Shown here piece by piece: positions 7,085 through 14,041 of a DNA stretch of 15,377 nt (positions are counted from its first letter, which is position 1; every line of letters starts with the position of its first letter). Source of the stretch: Bacteroidota bacterium (GTDB taxonomy: Bacteria > Bacteroidota > Bacteroidia > B-17B0 > Aurantibacillaceae); contig JAEZDS010000119.1 in the NCBI GenBank assembly GCA_023433205.1, forward strand, positions 1 through 15,377, read 5' to 3'. The position numbers and the translations under genes were made by a program. The notes under the pieces are model-generated. The model made no database searches. It was not told where the DNA came from and worked only from the letters and a program-made list of their open reading frames with translations.

Positions 7085-10000
7085 TTGTATCGCTTCAGTC
7101 TGATACTGTTGTTGGCCATTCAGTGGCAGACAGCAAGTGCACAGTTACAAATCAAGAACTTCTTTAATCTTACCGGTCGCAAGGACCTCTCTGTAAATGT
7201 AATTACTCAGGACAGTCTTGGTTTTTTGTGGCTGGGAACAACCGAAGGTCTGCTGAAATTTGACGGCCGTCATGCCCAATCCGTTTCAGCTGCTTGGCCT
7301 TCTCACGCTAAAAACATCACTGCCCTTCATTGTGCCGGCGGCCGGCTTTACGCAGGAACAAACAACGGCAAGGTATATGTACTTTACAAAAACAAACTTG
7401 ACTCAGTTGATCTGAGAAAAGCTGATATTACCGAAAGGATAACTTCCTTTTTTTTGTCTGAAAATATTTTAAGTATTGGCACTTACGGAAACGGATTAGT
7501 ACTGTGCAGGGAAGACTCGATAATTGCTATTAATACTGATGGGGGGCTGAGCGATAACGTAATTTATTCCATTGAAGGAGATGGAAAGGGCTCGATTTGG
7601 TGCGGTACAGATGCTGGCATAAATCAGTTGGAAGATCTGCCGTCTACTCCAAAGATCACAGTTTTTTCAAGCAAAGATGGCCTCCCCGACAATATTGTCC
7701 GGAAAATAAGATACCATGATGATAAATTATTACTGGCAATGCAGGACTCAGGTTTGTGCTACTTTGACCCCCGTAAAGCCAATTTTGCGCGCGATCCTTT
7801 TTTTAATTCCTGGACTCTGGGCACAGTTTTAGATGCACAAACACTTGATAAAAGCCTTTTTGTGGCAACAGAAAAACAAGGCCTTATTTATATCACAAAC
7901 GGATCATTACTCGTTTTCAATTATGGAGATGCTTCACTTTCGAAAGTAAACACCGTATTCTTTGATAATACTCAACAGGTGTGGCTGGGTAGCCATAAAG
8001 GACTGACGAGACTGAATGAAAAGCGCGTTAAGCTCATCGGACACCAGGATGGACTTTCTGACGATAAGGTTCTTGCATTAACCACCGACAATAACAATGT
8101 AATTTGGCTTGGAACAACCAAAGGAGTTTCCAAAATTATGACCAATGACCAGGGCAAAATACTGGTTTCAAAAATTAAAGACTTTGAAGAATACACAATT
8201 TCCTGTGCGCAGAAGGCACCGGATGGCAACATATGGTTTGGCACATATGGAAACGGATTACTGGTATTAAACAACTATTCGGGTAAGATTGATAAACTCA
8301 CCACCGCCAGGGGACAGTTACCGAACGACAACATCAGTCATATCCACTTCGCATCAAACAATAAGGTTTATATAGCCACTCTGGGTGGTGGGCTGCTGCA
8401 GGGAGATTTGAGGCCAGACGGGAGACTGGTGAACAGAAAAGTTTACAATCAGCAAAGCGGACTGGGATCAGATTATGTATATGCAGTTTGCACTGATAAG
8501 TTTGGAAAACTCTATGCAGGAACCGATGGCGGAGGTTTGGAGGTACTACACAATGGAAGGTTTCAGAATGTGACTGCAAAATTTCGCCTGCGGTCAAACA
8601 TCGTTTTTTCATTATGCCTGGACTCTGTGAACAACATCTGGGCTGTTAGCAATGCCGATGGTCTGCTTAAATTCAACAGAAGTGGTTTGAGTTCTTTTAC
8701 AAGAAAAAATGGTTTGCGCGACGAACAGCCTCAGCAGCTGATAGCTTCAGGAAACTCCCTGTTCCTATTTCACTCCGCAGGAATCGATAAAATCGACATA
8801 AATAATGATCATATAACCTACAACGACATAAGTGAGAGCGAACTCGAACCAAATCTGAATGCGGTATCTTCAGCCAATAACAGAATTTACAGCGGGACTA
8901 ACAGCGGAGTACTTGTTTACCGTACAAGCTATATCGCAGCAGACAGCGCAAAGCCACATGTTTATATCAACGGATTGAACGTGAATTTTCGCGCTTACGA
9001 TCCCGATACTACAGCGCAATTCAGTTACAACCAGAATAACCTGACCATCTCCTTTTCAGGTGTATGGCTCAAAGAACCAGAAAAACTGGTGTTCAGATAC
9101 ATGTTAAAAGGCCTGGATAAGGAATGGCAATACAGCAATGAGGGTAAAACATCAAGTTACAACAATCTGCTTCCGGGGAGCTACACTTTTGTGGTGATGG
9201 CTAAAAATGAAGAAGATGTTTGGAGCCTTCCCGCCACCTATGATTTTGATATCCTCTCGCCTGTGTGGCAACGCTGGTGGTTTTGGGTGGGTGTGGTATT
9301 AATTGTGTCTGCGTCATTCTGGCTTATTATACAATACAGGCTAAAAACACTGCAGAAAGAAAATCTGTTGCTTGAAACAAGAGTAAAGGAACGGACTTCA
9401 CAGATCGAAAATCAGTCAAAAATAATTGCAGAGAAAAATAAAGAACTGGAACAGCTTTCACTTGTAGCCAGTAAGACTGACAACGTGGTACTGATATTAG
9501 ACAGTGAGGGAAAACTAGAATATGTAAATGACAGCTTTGTCAGGCAGCACAATTTAAGCTGTGAACAGGTTAAAGAGCGGTATGGTGAAACAATCTATCA
9601 GCTTAGCAATAATCCAAATATCGGAGAGCTTGTGAAAAGCGCAGTAGATCAGAGAAAATCTGTGAGTTACGAGTCGCTGAATAAAAAGGCAGAAGCCGGC
9701 CTGGGTAAATGGCAATCCTCTACACTCACTCCGATATTTTCCGATGAAGGCGAATTAAAAAAAATAATCATTATTGACACGGATGTTACTGAACGAAAAA
9801 GGCAGGAACAGATAATTGTTCAGAAAAACAAAGATATAACGGACAGTATCTCCTATGCAAAAAAGATCCAGCATGCAATTCTCCCCGCGCCGGAAGTGAT
9901 CAGAGAAAGCCTTCCGGAGCACTTTTGTTTATATATGACAAAAGACATAGTTAGTGGAGATTTTTACTGGTTCAGCCGCCTTGCAGATTGTTCTGTTATT

Positions 10001-10588
10001 GCGTCGGTTGATTGTACGGGGCATGGTGTACCTGGAGCCTTTATGAGTTTGATCGGATACAATGCGCTGAACAAAATCGTAAACGAAAACCATATAACTG
10101 ACCCCGCCACAATTTTATCAGAATTAAACAAAGGCGTTCTTGCAGCCCTCCACAAGAATGATAACGAATCCAGAGACGGGATGGATATAGCTATTTGCCG
10201 CATCAGCCACAACCGAACCAACCTCGAATACGCAGGAGCAATGCGACCGTTATGGATAGTAAACAACAAAATTCTTACTGAAATAAAAGCAGATAAAATT
10301 CCAATAGGCACTCTGGCAACCGACCACGAAAAACCTTTAAGCTATACCACCCACAACATCAGCATAAACAAAGGTGATCGTTATTTTATATTCACTGACG
10401 GGTATGCAGATCAGTTCGGGGGAGAAAAGGACAAAAAATTCAGCACCGCCAGATTGAAGGCCTTGTTATGCGAATCCTCTCACCTCACTATAAAAATGCA
10501 GGAAGAAGTGCTGAGAAATGAACACCTGAGCTGGAAGGGGGATCACGAGCAGATTGACGACATTCTGGTGATAGGATTTGAAGTTTAG
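7085..10588 (+). CDS. Two-propeller Y_Y_Y sensor with PAS and SpoIIE/PP2C phosphatase output
   Basis: This is a 1167-residue membrane sensor. The start appears to be TTG at 7085: the frame has a stop at 7070, no ATG lies near, and the TTG gives a clean signal peptide (MYRFSLILLLAIQWQTASA). Residues 45-625 hold what I count as 14 short blade motifs of the type xIWxGTxxGLxxxD, enough for two seven-bladed Reg_prop propellers as in hybrid two-component sensors. A Y_Y_Y domain follows (about 639-715), then one membrane helix (731-753), a coiled coil, a PAS domain (about 793-905) ending DVTERKRQ, and SpoIIE/PP2C (920-1167). Metal-binding acids are present: Asp959 in SGDFYW, Asp976 in DCTGHGVPGA, DGMD, Asp1105 in FTDGYADQFGG, and Asp1158/1159. 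It would dephosphorylate a Ser/Thr phosphoprotein in response to a periplasmic ligand. It shares four bases tail to tail with the next gene. Confidence 0.9.
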   Translation: MYRFSLILLLAIQWQTASAQLQIKNFFNLTGRKDLSVNVITQDSLGFLWLGTTEGLLKFDGRHAQSVSAAWPSHAKNITALHCAGGRLYAGTNNGKVYVLYKNKLDSVDLRKADITERITSFFLSENILSIGTYGNGLVLCREDSIIAINTDGGLSDNVIYSIEGDGKGSIWCGTDAGINQLEDLPSTPKITVFSSKDGLPDNIVRKIRYHDDKLLLAMQDSGLCYFDPRKANFARDPFFNSWTLGTVLDAQTLDKSLFVATEKQGLIYITNGSLLVFNYGDASLSKVNTVFFDNTQQVWLGSHKGLTRLNEKRVKLIGHQDGLSDDKVLALTTDNNNVIWLGTTKGVSKIMTNDQGKILVSKIKDFEEYTISCAQKAPDGNIWFGTYGNGLLVLNNYSGKIDKLTTARGQLPNDNISHIHFASNNKVYIATLGGGLLQGDLRPDGRLVNRKVYNQQSGLGSDYVYAVCTDKFGKLYAGTDGGGLEVLHNGRFQNVTAKFRLRSNIVFSLCLDSVNNIWAVSNADGLLKFNRSGLSSFTRKNGLRDEQPQQLIASGNSLFLFHSAGIDKIDINNDHITYNDISESELEPNLNAVSSANNRIYSGTNSGVLVYRTSYIAADSAKPHVYINGLNVNFRAYDPDTTAQFSYNQNNLTISFSGVWLKEPEKLVFRYMLKGLDKEWQYSNEGKTSSYNNLLPGSYTFVVMAKNEEDVWSLPATYDFDILSPVWQRWWFWVGVVLIVSASFWLIIQYRLKTLQKENLLLETRVKERTSQIENQSKIIAEKNKELEQLSLVASKTDNVVLILDSEGKLEYVNDSFVRQHNLSCEQVKERYGETIYQLSNNPNIGELVKSAVDQRKSVSYESLNKKAEAGLGKWQSSTLTPIFSDEGELKKIIIIDTDVTERKRQEQIIVQKNKDITDSISYAKKIQHAILPAPEVIRESLPEHFCLYMTKDIVSGDFYWFSRLADCSVIASVDCTGHGVPGAFMSLIGYNALNKIVNENHITDPATILSELNKGVLAALHKNDNESRDGMDIAICRISHNRTNLEYAGAMRPLWIVNNKILTEIKADKIPIGTLATDHEKPLSYTTHNISINKGDRYFIFTDGYADQFGGEKDKKFSTARLKALLCESSHLTIKMQEEVLRNEHLSWKGDHEQIDDILVIGFEV

Positions 10589-11283
10589 ACTCCCAGTTCT
10601 TTCAGCAAACTAATGCAGCCCTTAAAACCTTCCCGGGCTTTCTGACCATATGCCCGCAAGTCGCCGCTCAACTTATCCCTTCCAGAATTTACCATTGTTG
10701 AGGTGTCAATTCCTCTAAATGGGTCGAAAGCAGCATTTAAGTCCTTGTATAGCACATTGAAGTAATTGTGCCGTGGCTCACTTGACAATAGCGCAGCCGG
10801 AGCAATCAGCTTAAAGAGAATATATTCGTTGTCTTTGATGAACTTATCACTATTCCTGGCCAGTTCAGGTCCTGCATCCAGTTTTGATTGTACGTCCAGC
10901 CAAAGGGCGGCAAGTTCCTGATTTACTATTAATTCAGACAGTTTCCTGCCAAACAGAAAGTAATAATGATCTATTCTGCTCATGGGAAAACTTTGTTCAA
11001 AAACATCAACAAACTTTGGCGCCCAAGCAAAGTAAGACTCCGTATCCTGCGGCAAGGCGGGAACCGTAACTTCAAGTGACTGGGCAATACTTTCAGCTGT
11101 TTTAAGGTTTGTGACCTGCTCAGCATAAAGATCTTCCGCCTGGGTCACCAGCTCATCCCGGGTAAGCCGGGTCCTTTCGTCCTGCTCAGATTCAAGTTTA
11201 CGGGTAAGTTGCAACTGATTGTAATACAGCGCCGGTGCCGACACGCAAAAACCTGCGTAAAACAAACTAAATCTCTGGCTCAT
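10585..11283 (-). CDS. Unrecognised 232-residue protein, mostly helical
   Basis: I do not recognise this protein. It is 232 residues from the ATG at 11283, with a weakly hydrophobic N-terminus (FSLFYAGFCVSAPALYY) that could be a poor signal peptide or membrane anchor. A strongly charged helical stretch follows (KLESEQDERTRLTRDELVTQ), then a compact largely alpha-helical body with many aromatic residues. No catalytic motif, metal-binding cluster or repeat is apparent. It lies between two SpoIIE-phosphatase sensors, convergent with the first and divergent from the second. Codon use looks normal for a real gene, and a TAATTTTG element sits 39 bases upstream of its start. A link with the neighbouring phosphatases is possible from position only. 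Confidence 0.72.
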   Translation of the reverse strand: MSQRFSLFYAGFCVSAPALYYNQLQLTRKLESEQDERTRLTRDELVTQAEDLYAEQVTNLKTAESIAQSLEVTVPALPQDTESYFAWAPKFVDVFEQSFPMSRIDHYYFLFGRKLSELIVNQELAALWLDVQSKLDAGPELARNSDKFIKDNEYILFKLIAPAALLSSEPRHNYFNVLYKDLNAAFDPFRGIDTSTMVNSGRDKLSGDLRAYGQKAREGFKGCISLLKELGV

Positions 11284-11321
11284 TTATACAATCTGCGCAA
11301 AAAAAGTATTATCTCAACCCC

Positions 11322-11329
11322 CAAAATTA
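11322..11329 (-). promoter_or_regulatory. -7 promoter element for the unrecognised minus-strand gene
   Basis: The minus strand reads TAATTTTG, a perfect match to the Bacteroidota -7 consensus TAnnTTTG, and would give a leader of about 30 bases. No clear -33 TTG lies about 20 bases further upstream, so the call rests on one half of the promoter. Confidence 0.4.
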
Positions 11330-11407
11330 AAGTAAAAAAACCGCTTTATCAGGCTTAATATACCCGAATGAAACCGACCACGATCATGGCACAGTTAATC
11401 TAAGCCA

Positions 11408-11440
11408 TTTGGGCCTTTATCGATTAAAAACTTATATTAG
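11408..11440 (+). promoter_or_regulatory. Candidate promoter for the YfiR-SpoIIE gene
   Basis: TTTG at 11408-11411 is followed after 21 bases by TATATTAG at 11433-11440, one mismatch from TAnnTTTG. The spacing fits the Bacteroidota housekeeping sigma factor. It would give a leader of roughly 125 bases before the ATG at 11572. Confidence 0.33.
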
Positions 11441-11571
11441 TCGCCAAAACAGGTTAAGCAAGGGATCTCTAATTATCACAACTAAATTGTTATAAACTCC
11501 TGAACAAGGCCCCAGAAAAACAGTTAGGAGTGAATATATTAGCCCCTGGCTCAGCCAACCCATCAAATTTC

Positions 11572-13365
11572 ATGTCGATATCAAAAAAGGTAATTGCCAC
11601 AATATGTCTGTATTGGTTAACAATATCCTTTTTTTCAGGACAAACCGGGCAACTCTCTCCGCCGGCAAGGGTTAATCATGCCAAAGTTGGCATGCTTAAG
11701 ACCGCTTTCATTTACAACTTCACAAAAAACATCTTCTGGCCGCTTGAAGACAAGATGAAAGAATTCCGCATCTGTGTGCTGAATTCGGAGGTGCTGGCAG
11801 CTCAGCTGCAGGAACTGGAAAAAAAAGGGAGGTTCCGTAACAGAATACCTTTCAAGGTAATATTGTGTAATAGCGTTTCAGAGATCGGCAATTGTCAGAT
11901 GCTTATTGTAGATGGCAACAGCGGAGACAACCTGTGGTCGGTTTATTCAAAAATCCGCTATAAGCCAGTTCTTATGATTGCCGAAAACCTGCAGGATTAC
12001 CAGAAGGCAATGATCTCGTTTGTAATCGTTGACAACAAACTAAAGTACATTGCCAATAAAACAAAACTTGACGAGAGCGGGCTTTTTGCCAATTCGAAGT
12101 TTTATGAACAGGCGATCACTAAAGCCGGAGAGTGGCACTCCATCTTTGACAAATTCAAGCACCTGCTCAAATCTGGAGAAAAAGAACTGAAGGTAGATAA
12201 AGATGATATCGCCCAGATGGTTAATGAGTACAAAGTGCTGGAAAATGAAAAGAAAGGGAAGGAATACACTATTACCCAGATGGAAGACAGCCTTAAAAGC
12301 AAAATGCTGCTTCTTAACCAGAAGGTTGATGAATATAACCGTGTAAGCCACGAGATTGAAAAACAAAAAGTGATTCTTGCCGGCCTGGAACGCGAGATGT
12401 ATAAACAAAAAGCGAAAATCCTTTTGAAGGAAACTGAAATCGGTAAGCAGCGTACAATTATTGCGGTTATTGCAGCACTAACAGCCATTGTTCTTATACT
12501 GCTGTTACTTGCTATACGGGTAAACGGGCAACGGCGGAAAGCCAACAGACTTCTGTCGCTTCAGAAAAGTGAAATAGAGGCCCAAAAACATCTGGTTGAA
12601 ATTAAGCAGAAAGAAATTCTGGACAGTATAAATTATGCAAAAAGGATACAGACCGCCTTAATGGCAAGCGACAATTTCCTGAACCAGCATTTGCCAGAAC
12701 ATTTTGTATTTTTCAGGCCAAAGGATATTGTTGCGGGCGACTTTTACTGGGCGGGATCAGCCGGAGGAACCTTTATGTATGCAACTGCCGATTCCACTGG
12801 TCATGGTGTACCGGGCGCGTTCATGTCGCTGCTGAATATAAGCAAACTTAATGCGGCAATTAACCAGAAACAGATAACCAGGCCTGATCTGGTTCTTAAC
12901 GATGTAAAAAGAGAAATCATTGACGCCCTCAACCCTGCTGGCAGTTTAGAAGAAAGCAAGGATGGGATGGATATAGTTTTGTGCAGCCTAAACACCAAAA
13001 ACATGGTTCTGCAATATGCAGCCGCAAATAGCAGTTTTTGTATTGTCCGCAACAACGAACTCATGAATTGCAAAGCCGACAAAATGCCTGTGGGGAAATC
13101 ACACGGCGAAAATAACCCTTTCACGCTCAATGAGATTCAACTTCAAAAAGGCGACATAATATACACCTTCACCGATGGTTTCCCTGACCAGTTTGGGGGC
13201 CCTCAGGGGAAAAAATTGAAATTCAAATACCTGAAAAACATTCTGGTTAAAATCTCTGCCTTACCACTGGCGCAGCAAAAAGACATTCTGGCCCGCTATT
13301 TTGACGACTGGAAGGGAAATCTTGAACAAGTGGATGATGTGCTTCTGATGGGCGTAAGGGTTTAA
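11572..13365 (+). CDS. YfiR-like sensor fused to SpoIIE/PP2C phosphatase
   Basis: I chose the ATG at 11572 because it gives a proper signal peptide (MSISKKVIATICLYWLTISF...) and 597 residues; the GTG at 11530 would add 14 residues ahead of it. Mature residues of about 38-190 match the YfiR/DUF4154 periplasmic domain: LKTAFIYNFTKNIFWP near the start, then a block ISFVIVDNKLKYIANKTKLD and GLFANSKFYEQA near the end. A long charged coiled coil (about 205-292) leads to one membrane helix (295-317), a short cytoplasmic coil and a SpoIIE phosphatase (about 350-597). Key acids are intact: Asp390 in AGDFYW, Asp407 in DSTGHGVPGA, DGMD, Asp535 in FTDGFPDQFGG, Asp588/589 in DDVLLMG. In known systems YfiR is a separate protein restraining a diguanylate cyclase; here I infer it controls the phosphatase in cis. 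The C-terminal module is clearly paralogous to that of the propeller sensor upstream. Confidence 0.88.
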   Translation: MSISKKVIATICLYWLTISFFSGQTGQLSPPARVNHAKVGMLKTAFIYNFTKNIFWPLEDKMKEFRICVLNSEVLAAQLQELEKKGRFRNRIPFKVILCNSVSEIGNCQMLIVDGNSGDNLWSVYSKIRYKPVLMIAENLQDYQKAMISFVIVDNKLKYIANKTKLDESGLFANSKFYEQAITKAGEWHSIFDKFKHLLKSGEKELKVDKDDIAQMVNEYKVLENEKKGKEYTITQMEDSLKSKMLLLNQKVDEYNRVSHEIEKQKVILAGLEREMYKQKAKILLKETEIGKQRTIIAVIAALTAIVLILLLLAIRVNGQRRKANRLLSLQKSEIEAQKHLVEIKQKEILDSINYAKRIQTALMASDNFLNQHLPEHFVFFRPKDIVAGDFYWAGSAGGTFMYATADSTGHGVPGAFMSLLNISKLNAAINQKQITRPDLVLNDVKREIIDALNPAGSLEESKDGMDIVLCSLNTKNMVLQYAAANSSFCIVRNNELMNCKADKMPVGKSHGENNPFTLNEIQLQKGDIIYTFTDGFPDQFGGPQGKKLKFKYLKNILVKISALPLAQQKDILARYFDDWKGNLEQVDDVLLMGVRV

Positions 13366-13392
13366 TGAAGGGCTTCCCGAATAAGCTGTGAT

Positions 13393-13456
13393 GCCCGTGG
13401 GCTCCGCCAGGCATACAACAGGGTGAGTCCGCAAGCCGCGAACGAAGTTATGCCTG
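13393..13456. repeat. GC-rich palindromic intergenic element
   Basis: Within the 120-base gap between two convergent genes lies a GC-rich segment unlike the surrounding AT-rich spacers. It has GCCCGTGGGC at 13393-13402 (hairpin with 2-base loop) and an 8-base perfect inverted repeat CAGGCATA (13408-13415) / TATGCCTG (13449-13456) with a 33-base loop. There is no T-run, so it is not a standard terminator, although it sits where both genes must end. It could be a dispersed palindromic element, an RNA-stability hairpin or a small RNA. Confidence 0.4.
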
Positions 13457-13473
13457 ACCTATCATAGACGTGC

Positions 13474-13986
13474 CTAATAGATCTTCACATTATAGATAAT
13501 AGGCATATGAGGCGGGATTTTACGGCGGTCACCCAGTAATCCATGCGCAAGCGCTGATGGTATCATTATGAGGGCCTTGTCACCTCTTTTAAGATACTGC
13601 ACACCTTTGTGAAGTCCGCTTTCAATTTCGTCGTGCTCCACCACAAACGACCGCCGCCCTTCGGTATCTGAACTGTAAGCAACTGTGCCGTCAAGCAAGG
13701 TAAGCGTATAATCCATGGTTACCTGCATGCCTGGTATTATACTATCTCCGGTTTCAGAGGGTTTATAAATAAAATAGCGGATACCTGAAGGCGTCCGTAC
13801 AAATGGGAGTTTATGTCGTCTGGCATACTGGTCCATGTCGTCATCTTCCTTGATAGCAAGCATATTATTGGCCTCCACGAACTGTTCCTTTATCCTGTGC
13901 CGGGGAATGGCAGTGTTTTTTTGTTCGCCTGGCCCCTCTCCTTTACAGGCAAAGAGAAAAAACACCAGTGGCAGAAAATTTTTCAT
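13474..13986 (-). CDS. FKBP-type peptidyl-prolyl isomerase lipoprotein, GldI-like
   Basis: From the ATG at 13986 the product has 170 residues and begins MKNFLPLVFFLFACKGEG, a lipoprotein signal with lipobox L-F-A-C and lipidated Cys14. The frame is open nine codons further upstream, but that start would spoil the signal. A charged spacer (about 35-75) leads to one FKBP domain (about 75-170): GMQVTMDYTLTLLDG, FVVEHDEIESGLHKGVQYLKRGDKALIMIPSALAHG and IPPHMPIIYNVKI. FKBPs speed cis-trans prolyl isomerisation and help fold exported proteins. Size, lipobox and the DEIESGLHKGVQYLKRGD stretch resemble GldI of gliding and type 9 secretion Bacteroidota. No other gld gene is nearby, so the exact name is tentative. 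It ends just past the palindromic element and is divergent from the endonuclease gene. Confidence 0.86.
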   Translation of the reverse strand: MKNFLPLVFFLFACKGEGPGEQKNTAIPRHRIKEQFVEANNMLAIKEDDDMDQYARRHKLPFVRTPSGIRYFIYKPSETGDSIIPGMQVTMDYTLTLLDGTVAYSSDTEGRRSFVVEHDEIESGLHKGVQYLKRGDKALIMIPSALAHGLLGDRRKIPPHMPIIYNVKIY

Positions 13987-14025
13987 AGTGCAAAGTAACA
14001 CAAGAGAAATCATTATTGTTTAACT

Positions 14026-14033
14026 TATTTTTG
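14026..14033 (+). promoter_or_regulatory. -7 promoter element before endonuclease III
   Basis: TATTTTTG matches TAnnTTTG exactly and ends eight bases before the ATG, so the transcript would be nearly leaderless. A correctly spaced -33 TTG is not evident. The gap to the divergent lipoprotein gene is only 55 bases. Confidence 0.35.
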
Positions 14034-14041
14034 CCAGGAAT

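Larger units (their letters stand above)
11284..11571. other. Divergent intergenic region between the unknown gene and the YfiR-SpoIIE gene
   Basis: These 288 bases hold no ORF that looks like a gene. They contain the minus-strand -7 element (11322-11329), a short inverted repeat ATGGC/GCCAT (11386-11390 and 11404-11408) directly before the proposed plus-strand -33, and a long AT-rich leader. The frame of the plus-strand gene is open back to a GTG at 11530, but I place its start at 11572. No riboswitch or tRNA-like fold is evident. Confidence 0.5.

Noticed and set aside
11530..11571. GTG start for the YfiR-SpoIIE protein
   Set aside because: It would place 14 residues including Pro and Asn before the signal peptide; the ATG at 11572 gives a normal positively charged, hydrophobic leader.
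12040..12545. Two minus-strand frames of 122 and 147 residues opposite the YfiR-SpoIIE coiled coil
   Set aside because: They overlap each other and a clear domain-bearing gene; their composition reflects the complement of Lys/Glu-rich codons.
13460..13475. Terminator for the convergent genes near 13366-13473
   Set aside because: The hairpins there lack a T-run on either strand, so I list a palindromic element rather than a rho-independent terminator.
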